Position numbers and translations under genes: made by a program
The notes under the pieces: model-generated
Seen by the model: only the letters and a program-made list of their open reading frames with translations
What the model was told of the DNA's origin: nothing
Database searches by the model: none
In this document: positions 31,084 to 39,499 of the stretch, in pieces
Layout of the letters: each line of letters begins with the position of its first letter
How positions within the stretch are numbered: position 1 is the stretch's first letter
Source: Dehalococcoidia bacterium
GTDB lineage: Bacteria > Chloroflexota > Dehalococcoidia > Tepidiformales > Tepidiformaceae
DNA length: 39,731 nt
Direction of reading: 5' to 3'
NCBI GenBank assembly: GCA_020847765.1
Contig: JADLBJ010000192.1
Span: 1 to 39,731, forward strand

Positions 31084-31534
31084 CGCGCGCGGCACCGCCA
31101 ACGGCCCTGAGTCCAGGTGTTCGTCGCGGTGGTGCCGGGTAGAGGAGGCGAGCATCCGAGCGAACGTCTCCAGCGGCTCGCCGGTCGGCGTCGTCCCGCG
31201 CACGACGTGCTGTTGAAGGACTCGCCCGTCGGCCGTCGCCGTCGAACGCACCTCTCGTGGCAGAGGTTGGCGACGTTCACGCTGAACCAGCGCAGCAGGC
31301 GCAGTTTCGCCTCATGGCCCTGCTCCGTCTTCTCGTCGTGGTGCCATACGGCGGTGTCGGGGTGTGGAGGCTGGCCAGCGCTGCGACCTCCCCGGCGCCC
31401 AGCCCGGCCAGGAGACGGTCGGGCAACGCGCACCGGCGCACGAACGTCAGCTCCGCGTCGATCGCGGCCGTGCGTTCGTGATCTTGCGGGGCCTGGATGA
31501 CCGCATCCTCAAAACTGCTCGAGGAAGCGGACAT
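31084..31534 (-). pseudogene. Frameshifted SnoaL/NTF2-like gene
   Basis: Three minus-strand frames read on in turn as one SnoaL-like protein. First is AELTFVRRCALPDRLLAGL and GAGEVAALASLHTP. Second is DTAVWHHDEKTEQGHEAKL and RLLRWFSVNVANLCHE. Third is VRSTATADGRVLQQHVVRG, with DEHLDSGPLAVPRA near the end. The first break is one missing base in a C-run (plus-strand GGGG at 31359-31362). The second is an AG duplication (plus-strand CTCTC at 31252-31256). The order fits an NTF2-fold protein, where 'h..adGrvv..H.lrG' and a C-terminal 'DEYLDS' are common. The exact original start is unknown; an ATG at 31534 overlaps the pheS 3' end. Sequencing or assembly error would give the same picture. Confidence 0.65.
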
Positions 31535-32564
31535 CGTTCTGATAGAAGTTGCGGATGTCTTCAATGCCCCAGCGCAGGAGGGCGACCCGCTCGATGCCGA
31601 GCCCGAAGGCGAAGCCGGTATGCCGGGCTGAGTCGTAGCCGACATTGTCGATGATCTCGGGGTGCACCATTCCGGCGCCGAGGATCTCGATCCAGCCCGT
31701 GCCGTGGCAGGTGCTGCACGCGGCCCCCAGGCCGCGGCAGATGAAGCAGTCGATCGCCATCTCGACGCCGGGCTCGACGAACGGGAAGTAGCTGTGGTGG
31801 AAGATGATCTTCCGGTCGGCGCCGAACATCTGGCGGGCGAACTCGTAAAGCACCCCCTTGAGGTCGCTCATGCGGATGCCCTCGTCGACGGCAAGGCCCT
31901 CGATCTGCGTCAGCATCCACTCGTGGGTAGCGTCGGTCGCCTCCTGGCGGTAGCACTTGCCGGGGACGATGACGCGAACCGGTGGCTGCATCCGCTCCAT
32001 GACGCGCACCTGGTTCGGCGACGTGTGCGTGCGCAGGAGCATCTTCCGCTCGCCGCCGATGAGAGTGTCCACCCAGATGGTGTCCCACATGTCCCGTGCC
32101 GGGTGGTCCTCGGGGATGCGCACGGCGTCGAAATTGTACGCGGCCCATTCGACCTCCGGGCCCTCGACCACGCGGAAGCCCATCTGGGCGAAGGCCTGCA
32201 CGCAGTCGCGCAGCGTCTGGGTGACGGGATGAAGCCGCCCGAGCGCCTGCGGCCTGCCCGGGAGTGTGACGTCAAGTGCGTCCGTGGTGGTGAGCGCCTG
32301 GAGGGCTTCCCGGCGGAGCGCCTCCTCGCGTTCGCCGAGTGCCGCCTCGAGTGCCTGCTTGAGGCCGTTCGCGGCAGCCCCGAAGGCCGGCCTCTCGGCC
32401 GCCGGCTGCTCGCGCACGGAGCGCAGCAGGCGGGTCAGGCGGCCGTCCTGGCGGCCGAGCCATTCGACGCGCCACTGCTCCAGGCCGGCCTCGTCCGTCG
32501 CGCGGGCAAGGCCGGCCAGCGCGTCCTGGCGGAGGGCGTCGAACGCCGAAGCCGAAACGGTCAT
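31509..32564 (-). CDS. pheS: Phenylalanine-tRNA ligase alpha subunit
   Basis: A 351-residue class II synthetase subunit charging tRNA-Phe with PheT. It has an N-terminal coiled-coil arm, motif 2 around THTSPNQVRVMERM and VIVPGKCYRQEATDATHEWM, and motif 3 FGLGIERVALLRWGIEDIR near the C-terminus. A cysteine cluster, CFICRGLGAACSTCHGTGW, precedes it. The usual partner pheT is not downstream; a SnoaL-like pseudogene and an acyl-CoA dehydrogenase follow instead. The ATG at 32564 is preferred because TATACT at 32580-32575 (minus) lies 10 nt upstream, which would leave a leader of only a few nt, and because the longer frame has no PheS similarity. Confidence 0.95.
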   Translation of the reverse strand: MTVSASAFDALRQDALAGLARATDEAGLEQWRVEWLGRQDGRLTRLLRSVREQPAAERPAFGAAANGLKQALEAALGEREEALRREALQALTTTDALDVTLPGRPQALGRLHPVTQTLRDCVQAFAQMGFRVVEGPEVEWAAYNFDAVRIPEDHPARDMWDTIWVDTLIGGERKMLLRTHTSPNQVRVMERMQPPVRVIVPGKCYRQEATDATHEWMLTQIEGLAVDEGIRMSDLKGVLYEFARQMFGADRKIIFHHSYFPFVEPGVEMAIDCFICRGLGAACSTCHGTGWIEILGAGMVHPEIIDNVGYDSARHTGFAFGLGIERVALLRWGIEDIRNFYQNDVRFLEQF

Positions 32565-32574
32565 GAGATCGCCC

Positions 32575-32580
32575 AGTATA
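32575..32580 (-). promoter_or_regulatory. -10 box TATACT of pheS
   Basis: TATACT ends 10 nt before the ATG at 32564. No SD, so a very short or absent leader is likely. It is back-to-back with the start region of the thioredoxin-NHL gene. Confidence 0.5.
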
Positions 32581-32654
32581 GCCCGCGCCCCAGCAACGGT
32601 CCGGCGCTGCGACCGCGGGCGGTGACGCGATATTGACCCTACCATGGCGAGACG

Positions 32655-34733
32655 ATGCCGGTTTGCACTCACGTCCCCGCCCGACGCACGGCTAGAATGG
32701 TTGGATGGTGCGCCTTCATGCTGGCGCTTGGGTTGGTGGCAGTGGCCTGCGGCAGTAACGGTCACGCGCCGGGCGAGCGCCCTGCGGCTGGCAACGAGTC
32801 GGCGGAAGTCGCCTCCGGTCGCTCATGGGCCGGGAAAGACGCCTCGCCGCCCTTTCCGGAGGGGTTGACCTGGTTCAACGTCGAACGCCCGCTCAGCCTG
32901 GCCACGCTCCGCGGCAAGGTGATTCTCCTCGACTTCTGGACCCTCGGCTGCATCAACTGCCAGCACGTCATACCCGACCTGGAGCGGCTGGAAGCCCAGT
33001 TCGGCGACGCCCTGGCCGTCATCGGCGTCCATTCGGGCAAGTACGCCACGGAGCACGAAGACGACGCCGTGGGCGAGGCCGTCGCGCGTTACGGGCTTCA
33101 CCACGCCGTCGTTAACGACCCCGATTTCGTCTTCTGGAACCGTTTCGGCGTGAACGCCTGGCCAACGATCGTCGTGATCGACCCGGCCGGCAAGCTGGTG
33201 GGGGTGCATGCCGGAGAGGGCGTCTACGCCGTGATCCAGCCGGTGGTGGCGTCGCTGCTCGACGAGTTCGGGGGCCGCGGCCAGGTCGATCGCTCTCCGC
33301 TGCCGCTGCGAGACGACGCCGTCCGGCCGGCGACGATCCTCTCCTTCCCCGGCGCCGTGCTGACGGACGAGGCCGGTGGCCGGCTGTTCATCGCCGACTC
33401 GGGCCATAACCGCGTGCTCGTGGCCGGGCTCGACGGCGCGATCCGTCGCGTCGTGGGCAGTGGCGCGGAGGGCTTCGCCGACGGTACCGCCGAGGAGGCC
33501 GCCTTTCGCCAGCCCCAGGGCCTTGCACTCTCGGAGGACGGGCGGCTCCTCTATGTGGCGGACACCCGCAACCACGCCGTGCGCAGGATAGACCTGGACA
33601 GCGGCGTGGTTGTGACGGTCGCCGGAACGGGCGCCCAGCTGGACCGGCTTCCCGTGCCTGGCGCCCTGGCGCGCAAGACGGCACTGACCTCCCCCTGGGG
33701 TCTTTACCTTGCGGGCGACACGCTCTTCGTGGCCATGGCCGGCGTGCATCAGCTCTGGGCAATGGATCTGCACGCCGGGACGGTCCGCGTCTTCGCCGGC
33801 ACGAGCCGTGAGGGCGTTCACGACGGTGACCGCCTGACGCAGGCGACGCTGGCCCAGCCCTCCGGCCTTACAGGCGACGGCCGCTATCTGTACTGGGTCG
33901 ACCCTGAGGCTAGCGCACTGCGGCGGGTGGCGCTCGCGGGCCAGGGCGAGGTCGAGACGCTCGTCGGCACGGGTTTGTTCGACTATGGGGACGAGGACGG
34001 CCCGGCGGGCAGGGCGAAGCTCCAGCATGCCCAGGGCGTCGCTTTCGCCAACGGCGCGCTGTATGTCGCCGACACGTACAACCACAAAGTCCGGCGCGTC
34101 GATCCCGCCTCCTTCGCTGTTGCGACCGTGGCTGGCGGGGAACGGGGCAGGGCCGACGGCGTCGCAGCGGCGGCACGTTTTGACGAACCCGGGGGCATAG
34201 GGGCCGCCAGAGGGCACCTCTACGTCGCCGACACCAACAACCACGCCATCCGCGTCGTCGACCTCGCTAGCGGCGTCGTCTCAACGCTCGCCCTGACGAA
34301 CCTGTCGGTGGCGGTGGGTGGGGGCGTGGGCAGGCCGGTTCGCCTCTCGTTGCCGGTGCAGGAGGTCCGCGCCGGGGTGGCGACTATTCGCGTCGCCGTC
34401 AGCGCTCCCCCCGGCTACCACCTGAACAGCGAGGCGCCCGCGCGGCTTGCCCTGACGACGTCCGACCCTGCCGTCCTCGAGCCGGGGGAAACCGAGCTGG
34501 CGTGGAGCAGCGACGAGCAGGAGGTGCGCTTCCCGCTGCCGGCGAACCTGGCGGTGGGCGAAGCTGTCCTGACCGCGGCCGGCGGCGTCTACTACTGCCG
34601 CACGGGCGAAGAAGCACTCTGCTTCGTCGTGCGGCTCGACGTGTCCCTCCCCATTCGCGTCACCGCCGACGCCAGCATCGGAGAGATCGCGCTGGCTATC
34701 CCCCTTCCTGTTCAGGGAGTTGTGGCGCCTTGA
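32655..34733 (+). CDS. Thioredoxin-like / NHL-propeller lipoprotein (NHLRC2-like)
   Basis: A 692-residue exported protein in three parts. Part one is an N-terminal lipoprotein-like signal (MLALGLVAVAC, cysteine near residue 32, preceded by arginines). Part two, about 60-200, is a thioredoxin-like domain with FWTLGCINCQHVIPDL (C99/C102 as CINC). Part three, about 215-560, is an NHL beta-propeller with repeated LYVADTxNHxVRRxD motifs. A final ~110-residue beta domain (YHLNSEAPARLALTTSDPAV, YYCRTGEEALCF) resembles the DsbD N-terminal fold. The combination matches bacterial NHLRC2 relatives, thought to handle thiol redox outside the cytoplasm. The start is uncertain: ATG 32655 (TACCAT 9 nt upstream) keeps a positive n-region; ATG 32697 is an alternative. 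Confidence 0.88.
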   Translation: MPVCTHVPARRTARMVGWCAFMLALGLVAVACGSNGHAPGERPAAGNESAEVASGRSWAGKDASPPFPEGLTWFNVERPLSLATLRGKVILLDFWTLGCINCQHVIPDLERLEAQFGDALAVIGVHSGKYATEHEDDAVGEAVARYGLHHAVVNDPDFVFWNRFGVNAWPTIVVIDPAGKLVGVHAGEGVYAVIQPVVASLLDEFGGRGQVDRSPLPLRDDAVRPATILSFPGAVLTDEAGGRLFIADSGHNRVLVAGLDGAIRRVVGSGAEGFADGTAEEAAFRQPQGLALSEDGRLLYVADTRNHAVRRIDLDSGVVVTVAGTGAQLDRLPVPGALARKTALTSPWGLYLAGDTLFVAMAGVHQLWAMDLHAGTVRVFAGTSREGVHDGDRLTQATLAQPSGLTGDGRYLYWVDPEASALRRVALAGQGEVETLVGTGLFDYGDEDGPAGRAKLQHAQGVAFANGALYVADTYNHKVRRVDPASFAVATVAGGERGRADGVAAAARFDEPGGIGAARGHLYVADTNNHAIRVVDLASGVVSTLALTNLSVAVGGGVGRPVRLSLPVQEVRAGVATIRVAVSAPPGYHLNSEAPARLALTTSDPAVLEPGETELAWSSDEQEVRFPLPANLAVGEAVLTAAGGVYYCRTGEEALCFVVRLDVSLPIRVTADASIGEIALAIPLPVQGVVAP

Positions 34734-34758
34734 CAGGGGGGCGGGCGTTTTCAATGAT
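34730..34758 (+). promoter_or_regulatory. Promoter of the RAM-moeA operon
   Basis: Consensus TTGACA (34730-34735), 17-nt spacer, AATGAT (34753-34758). The -35 overlaps the stop codon of the upstream gene. About 20 nt of leader with GGAGGGGA precedes the ATG. Confidence 0.65.
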
Positions 34759-34785
34759 GCCTTCCGAGTAACCCGGAGGGGAGAC

Positions 34786-35037
34786 ATGGCCGTTCGCGGA
34801 TACGTGCTCATCGAGACGGACGTTGGCAAGGCGAAGGCCGTGGGCGCGGCTATCAGCGACTTCGCCTATCCGGGCGCCCGGGTCACGGCCGTCGACACCG
34901 TCACCGGACCGTACGACGTCATTGTCCAGCTGGAAGCGGACGATCTGGACTGCCTGGGCAACGCGATCACGGACGCGGTGCAGAAGGTCTCCGGGGTGCA
35001 GCGGACGACGACTTGCCTGGCGGTGCGGCTGGCCTGA
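34786..35037 (+). CDS. Stand-alone Lrp/AsnC ligand-binding (RAM) domain protein
   Basis: An 83-residue protein that is only the RAM/AsnC C-terminal effector domain: RGYVLIETDVGKAKAVGAAI, a VDTVTGPYDVIVQLEADD core and SGVQRTTTCLAVRL at the end. There is no helix-turn-helix, so it cannot bind DNA by itself. In the family such proteins bind amino acids and may form oligomers with full Lrp proteins or sense metabolites. The ATG at 34786 follows GGAGGGGA 5 nt upstream, and the longer frame from 34720 starts within the previous gene. moeA follows after 42 nt and is probably co-transcribed. Confidence 0.9.
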   Translation: MAVRGYVLIETDVGKAKAVGAAISDFAYPGARVTAVDTVTGPYDVIVQLEADDLDCLGNAITDAVQKVSGVQRTTTCLAVRLA

Positions 35038-35079
35038 GGCCGCGTGCCGTCCGCCCGAAACCGAGACAGAGGGCCCCTC

Positions 35080-36366
35080 ATGTCCTCGCCCCAGCACGGC
35101 ATGATCAGCGTCGAGGAGGCGCGCGAACGCATTCTCTCGTTCTTCGCGCGCCTCGAGCCCGTCCGCGTGCCGCTCCTCGACGCACTCGGTCAGGTCCTCG
35201 CTGACGACGTCATTGCGCCGTTCGACATCCCGCCCCTCGACAACACGGCGATGGACGGCTACGCGGTACGCGCCGCTGACACCGCCGGAGCAACGGAGGC
35301 CGCGCCGCGGGAGTTGCGCGTCGTCGCCGACCTCGCCGCCGGCTATGTGCGCCAGACGCCGCTGGGCCCCGGGGAGGCGGTGCGGATCATGACCGGGGCG
35401 CCGATACCACCCGGTGCGGACGCCGTCGTGCCCTTCGAAGAGACGGACGAGCGGCTGCGAACTCCGAACGAGCCGCCCCATCGGGCGGCCACCGTGCGCG
35501 TCTTCAAGGCAGCGGCCGTGGAAGCGAACATTCGTTTCCGGGCCGAGGACGTACGCCAGGGCGCCCCGGTCCTGCCGGCCGGCCGCGTCGTGCGCCCGTC
35601 CGAGGTTGGCGTCGCGGCCAGCCTCGGCCTGCCGGACCTGCCCGTCTACCGCCGGCCCGTAGTCGCCATCCTCTCGACCGGCGACGAGATAACTGCCCTG
35701 GGCCAGCCTCTCTTGCCGGGGCATATTTACGACTCGAACGCCCACAGCGTGGCCGCCCTCGTGCGCCGCTGTGGCGGGGTCCCGCGGCTACTGGGCATCG
35801 CCCGCGACACCGTCGAGGACCTGACCCGGAAGATCCGTGCCGGCCTCGACGCGGACATGATTGTGACGAGCGCCGGTGTCTCCCGCGGTGATTTCGACGT
35901 CGTCAAGGATGTGCTCGCGCGGGAGGGTGCCATCGACTTCTGGACCGTGCGCATGCGGCCGGGCAAACCGCTCGCCTTCGGGGCCTTCACCGCGCCCGAC
36001 GGCCGGCGCGTGCCGCACCTCGGCTTGCCGGGCAACCCGGTCAGCTCGATGGTTTCTTTCGAACTCTTTGGCCGGCCGGCGATCTACGCCATGCTCGGGC
36101 GAAGCGACTGGCAGCGGCCCGTCATCAGGGCGATCACACGCGACGCCGTTCGCAACCCCGACGGCCGGCGCTTCTACGCTCGCTGCATCGTCAGCCGCGG
36201 AGAGGATGGCCGCTCTTACGCCGATCTGACCGGTCCCCAGGGGAGCGGCATCCTCACCAGCATGAGTGCCGCCAACGCCCTGACGGTCATCCCCGAGGAG
36301 ACTACCGCTGCCCGGCCAGGCGACGAGATCGACGTCATGATGCTGGACTGGGAGCAGGCGCCGTAG
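35080..36366 (+). CDS. moeA: Molybdopterin molybdenumtransferase
   Basis: A 428-residue enzyme inserting molybdate into adenylated molybdopterin. MoeA motifs are all present: PPLDNTAMDGYAVRAADT, RIMTGAPIPPGADAVVPFEE, GDEITALGQPLLPGHIYDSN, TSAGVSRGDFDVVKDVL, RMRPGKPLAFG, LPGNPVSSMVSFELFGRPAI, then the C-terminal beta-barrel domain IV ending ANALTVIPEE. The ATG at 35080 has GAGGG 6 nt upstream; ATG 35101 lacks an SD. It lies in a short operon RAM-moeA-EEP. No other molybdenum-cofactor gene is in the window. Confidence 0.95.
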   Translation: MSSPQHGMISVEEARERILSFFARLEPVRVPLLDALGQVLADDVIAPFDIPPLDNTAMDGYAVRAADTAGATEAAPRELRVVADLAAGYVRQTPLGPGEAVRIMTGAPIPPGADAVVPFEETDERLRTPNEPPHRAATVRVFKAAAVEANIRFRAEDVRQGAPVLPAGRVVRPSEVGVAASLGLPDLPVYRRPVVAILSTGDEITALGQPLLPGHIYDSNAHSVAALVRRCGGVPRLLGIARDTVEDLTRKIRAGLDADMIVTSAGVSRGDFDVVKDVLAREGAIDFWTVRMRPGKPLAFGAFTAPDGRRVPHLGLPGNPVSSMVSFELFGRPAIYAMLGRSDWQRPVIRAITRDAVRNPDGRRFYARCIVSRGEDGRSYADLTGPQGSGILTSMSAANALTVIPEETTAARPGDEIDVMMLDWEQAP

Positions 36367-36371
36367 CAGGC

Positions 36372-37409
36372 GTGGTCGGCAGTCGCTGCTTGTCCCGCTC
36401 CAGGGGCGCGCCGCTTCGGCTGTGGCATTGGTACCGGCGCTCGTCAGCGGCGGCCTTGCCGCGCGTCGCCGTGGCGCTTGTCGGCTGGGTGGCGTCGCTG
36501 CCGCTGGCCTGTGCTGCGCTGCTGCGCGTCGTCGCCCACGACCGCTGGGTGGTCTCTATCTGGGCCGACGCCTTCACCTTCTGGATCTACCTGCCCGCCT
36601 ATGCGGTGGCGCTGGCCGGCGTCTACTTTCGGCAGTGGCGGCTCCTGGCGATTGCCGCGGGCGTCGCTGCCCTTCATCTGACATGGGTCCTGCCCGACTA
36701 TCGCGCCGCCGCGACCATCCCGGCGGAAGCCTGGACTGCGCCGCGCCTTCGCTTTTTCAGCGCGAACCTTAAGTTCGACAATGAAGACTTCGGGCCCCTG
36801 ATGGCGGAGGCCGCGGCGTTCAACCCCGACGTGCTGCTGCTCCAGGAGTTCACGCCCCGGGCCGAGGTCGCCCTCCGGGACGCCGGCCTCGACCGTATGT
36901 TGCCCTATCACGTCAGCGATCCTGTGGCCGGCTCCCGCGGGACGGCGATCTACTCCCGCTTCCCTGTCGACGGCGAAACATGGACCGTGGCAGGAATCCA
37001 GATGACGCGCGCCACGATCGCGCGGGAGGGTCTCCCTCTGCGCGTATACAACGTCCATCCCGTCTCGCCGACGAGCCGCGCCAACGCCGCGCTCTGGGCC
37101 GACGAGATGACGGCCCTCGTCGAGGCCCTTGGCGGCGAGCAAGGCCGCCTTGTGGTGGCGGGCGACTTCAACACCACCCAGCACCACGTCTGGTACAGCC
37201 GTCTGCTGGCGCTGGGGTTGCGCGACGCCCACGTCGACCGCGGCCGCGGCAATGCCACGTCCTGGCCCTATCAGACTCGTTTGCTGCCGGAGATCCGGAT
37301 CGACCAGGTGCTCGTGGGCGGCCGCGTGACGCCGCTCTCCATTCGCGAGGGACGCGGCGCCGGGAGCGACCACCGACCGATGCTCTTCGAGCTGGCGCTG
37401 CTGCCCTAG
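36372..37409 (+). CDS. Membrane-anchored endonuclease/exonuclease/phosphatase-fold protein
   Basis: A 345-residue protein with three N-terminal hydrophobic helices (about residues 29-52, 65-85 and 88-107). An extracytoplasmic EEP domain follows, with N in FFSANLKFDN, E in VLLLQEFTP, H in YNVHPVSP, the VAGDFNTT D-x-N and the terminal GSDHRPM box. The fold acts as a Mg-dependent phosphodiesterase on nucleic acid, phosphoinositides or sphingolipid-like substrates. The topology suggests a surface role. The GTG at 36372 is 5 nt after the moeA stop with only weak SD character. Its TAG stop shares a CTAG tetramer with the stop of the convergent rmlB. Confidence 0.88.
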   Translation: MVGSRCLSRSRGAPLRLWHWYRRSSAAALPRVAVALVGWVASLPLACAALLRVVAHDRWVVSIWADAFTFWIYLPAYAVALAGVYFRQWRLLAIAAGVAALHLTWVLPDYRAAATIPAEAWTAPRLRFFSANLKFDNEDFGPLMAEAAAFNPDVLLLQEFTPRAEVALRDAGLDRMLPYHVSDPVAGSRGTAIYSRFPVDGETWTVAGIQMTRATIAREGLPLRVYNVHPVSPTSRANAALWADEMTALVEALGGEQGRLVVAGDFNTTQHHVWYSRLLALGLRDAHVDRGRGNATSWPYQTRLLPEIRIDQVLVGGRVTPLSIREGRGAGSDHRPMLFELALLP

Positions 37410-38437
37410 GCCGGCGGGGTGCCGCGCACTGCGAGTCGCGCGCCGTACTGCCGCTCCAGGTAGGCTGCGAACTCACCGGTGGCGGCTCCACCCCAGACGG
37501 CGGCGTTCGCCGCATACCAGTGCACTGTGCGTGCGATCCCCTCGTCGAACGGGACGGCCGGAGCCCAGCCGCGACTGCGCAGGCCGGAGCTGTCGAGGGC
37601 ATAGCGACGATCGTGGCCGGGGCGGTCGCCCACGGGCGCGATGAGGGAGGTCGGTCGCTCAGCGAGGGCGCAGATTCGCTCCGCCACGACACGGTTCGGC
37701 AGCCGCTCGCCCGACCCCACGTGGACGGCGTGGACGCCAGGCGTTGCCGGCAGCGTGGCCACGATCAGGTGCAGGGCGGCCACGAAGTCGTCGACGTATA
37801 GCCACTCGCGCTCCTGCTGGCCGTCGCCGTAGAGTGGGAGGGGCAGCCCGGCGAAGGCGCGCGTCGTGAAGAGCGGGATGAACTTCTCGAGATGCTGGTG
37901 TGAGCCGTAGACGTTGCAGCAGCGGATCACCGTCGCCGGGAAGCCGTAGGCGGTCGTGTACGCACGCACCTGGAGCTCCGCTGCCGCCTTGCTCGCCGAG
38001 TAGGGAGAGCTGGGGTTGAAGGGCGTGTCTTCGGCGGCCTCCAGTGGCGGAACGAGCGAACCGAAGACTTCGTCGGTCGACATATGCACCAGGGCCGCGC
38101 CCGGGTTGCGGCGCACCGCCTCCAGCAGGCAGACAACGCCTTCGACGTCCGTGCGTACGAAGACGCCCGGATCAAGCAGCGAGCGGTCGACGTGCGTCTC
38201 GGCCGCAAAGTTCAGGACGAGGTCCATGCCTTCCACAAGACCGCCGACCAGGCTGGCGTCGCAGACGTCGCCTTCGACGAAGCGATAGGGCGCGGACGGT
38301 CCCACTCCAGCCAGGTTGGCCGGGTTGGACGCGTAGGTCAGCCGGTCCAGGTTTGTCACGTCCCAGCCGGCGGCGAGCAGTGAACGCACGACATGGCTGC
38401 CGATGAAGCCACAGCCACCCGTCACCAGCGCCCTCAC
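37406..38437 (-). CDS. rfbB: dTDP-glucose 4,6-dehydratase
   Basis: A 343-residue short-chain dehydrogenase of the extended class, dehydrating dTDP-glucose to the 4-keto-6-deoxy sugar for rhamnose and related sugars. The NAD site VTGGCGFIGSHVV is at residues 5-17. The dehydratase triad appears as HMSTDEVFG and YSASKAAAEL, and NFAAETHVDRSL and YGDGQQEREWLYVDDF are characteristic. It starts with a GTG whose bases overlap the rmlA stop by 4 nt (GTGA), so the two are translationally coupled. rmlC and rmlD are not in the window. Confidence 0.92.
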   Translation of the reverse strand: MRALVTGGCGFIGSHVVRSLLAAGWDVTNLDRLTYASNPANLAGVGPSAPYRFVEGDVCDASLVGGLVEGMDLVLNFAAETHVDRSLLDPGVFVRTDVEGVVCLLEAVRRNPGAALVHMSTDEVFGSLVPPLEAAEDTPFNPSSPYSASKAAAELQVRAYTTAYGFPATVIRCCNVYGSHQHLEKFIPLFTTRAFAGLPLPLYGDGQQEREWLYVDDFVAALHLIVATLPATPGVHAVHVGSGERLPNRVVAERICALAERPTSLIAPVGDRPGHDRRYALDSSGLRSRGWAPAVPFDEGIARTVHWYAANAAVWGGAATGEFAAYLERQYGARLAVRGTPPA

Positions 38438-39489
38438 GCGACGTCCACCGCGGAGTGGTCGCCGAGCGTGAGGCGCGCGCCGGCCGGGGCGCGGCGAACG
38501 CAGGCGTGGCGGCCGATCATCGAATCCACCACACCGGGACAGTCGATCAGCCGGCCTTCATCCATCACGATGCTGTTGCTCAGGGCGACGCGCTCGACCT
38601 CGGCGCCCGCGCCAATGGCCACATATGGCCCGACGTGGCAGTCGCGCAGGTGCGCGCCGGCGCCGATCACGACCGGGCCTTCGAGCGAGCACCGCTCCAG
38701 CCGGGCGCCGGCGCCGATGGCGATCGCGCCGGCGCAGCGGCAGTTCTCCACCACCGCGTCCGGAGCGATCCCCCCGGCGAGCCGGTCCAGCACGACGCGG
38801 TTGGCCGCCAGCATGTCCTCCATCTTCCCCGTGTCAATCCAGTGCTCGGGCGTCACGCTGACGCGGACGTCGTGGCCCTGGGCGACGAGCCCGTTGATCG
38901 TGTCCGCGATCTCCAGCTCCCCGCGGCCGCTCGGCGTCTGCCCGGCGATGATGGAAAACACGGCGGGCTTGAAGGCGTAGACGCCGATGACAGCGAGGGA
39001 GCTCGGCGGCTCGGGGGGCTTCTCCACCATCTGCACCAGGCGGCCGTCGGCGACCACCGCCACGCCGAAGGCGCGGGGGTCGGGGACCTCCTTGAGGACG
39101 ATCGCGGCGGCCGGACCATTGCGCTCGAACTCCTCGACGAAGCCGGCGATGCCGCCCATCAGGACGTTGTCGCCAAGGTATAGCACGAAGGCGTCGGCGC
39201 CGAGGAAGGGCTCGGCGATGGCCACCGCGTGGGCGATGCCGGCGGGCGCTGACTGGCGAATGTAGGTAAAGCGCGCTCCGAAGCGGGCGCCGTCGCCCAT
39301 CGCCTCGCGGATCTGCGCTTCGGTGTCGCCCACGACGATGCCGATTTCGGTCAGGCCCGCTTCGACCAGCTGGCGGATGGGGAAATGGAGGACGGGCGTA
39401 TTGGCGATCGGCACGAGCTGTTTGGCGCCCGAGTAGGTGAACGGCCGCAGTCGGCTCCCCTTTCCGCCTGCCAGTACGAGAGCTTTCAT
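38434..39489 (-). CDS. rfbA: Glucose-1-phosphate thymidylyltransferase, long form
   Basis: A 351-residue nucleotidyltransferase making dTDP-glucose from glucose-1-phosphate and dTTP. The N-terminal domain has LAGGKGSRLRPFTYSGAKQL, LYLGDNVL and VEKPPEPPSSLAVIGVYAF, then PEHWIDTGKMEDMLAAN. Residues ~245-345 form a left-handed beta-helix of hexapeptide repeats (IAIGAGARLERCSLEG, VVIGAGAHLRDC), which distinguishes the long RmlA form from the ~290-residue short form. Sugar-nucleotide supply for cell-surface rhamnose is the likely role. TATACT at 39505-39500 (minus) lies 10 nt before the ATG, so the leader is very short. Confidence 0.93.
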   Translation of the reverse strand: MKALVLAGGKGSRLRPFTYSGAKQLVPIANTPVLHFPIRQLVEAGLTEIGIVVGDTEAQIREAMGDGARFGARFTYIRQSAPAGIAHAVAIAEPFLGADAFVLYLGDNVLMGGIAGFVEEFERNGPAAAIVLKEVPDPRAFGVAVVADGRLVQMVEKPPEPPSSLAVIGVYAFKPAVFSIIAGQTPSGRGELEIADTINGLVAQGHDVRVSVTPEHWIDTGKMEDMLAANRVVLDRLAGGIAPDAVVENCRCAGAIAIGAGARLERCSLEGPVVIGAGAHLRDCHVGPYVAIGAGAEVERVALSNSIVMDEGRLIDCPGVVDSMIGRHACVRRAPAGARLTLGDHSAVDVA

Positions 39490-39499
39490 CAGAAGAGTA

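Noticed and set aside
31117-31500. Plus-strand open frame opposite the pseudogene
   Set aside because: Arg/Pro-rich shadow with no start signal or family features.
31084-31534. Programmed frameshifting in the SnoaL-like gene
   Set aside because: Two separate shifts with no slippery heptamer or stimulatory structure seen; decay or sequencing error is simpler.
32644-32868. Plus-strand open frame starting just before the thioredoxin-NHL gene
   Set aside because: It overlaps the signal peptide in another frame and encodes no recognisable protein.
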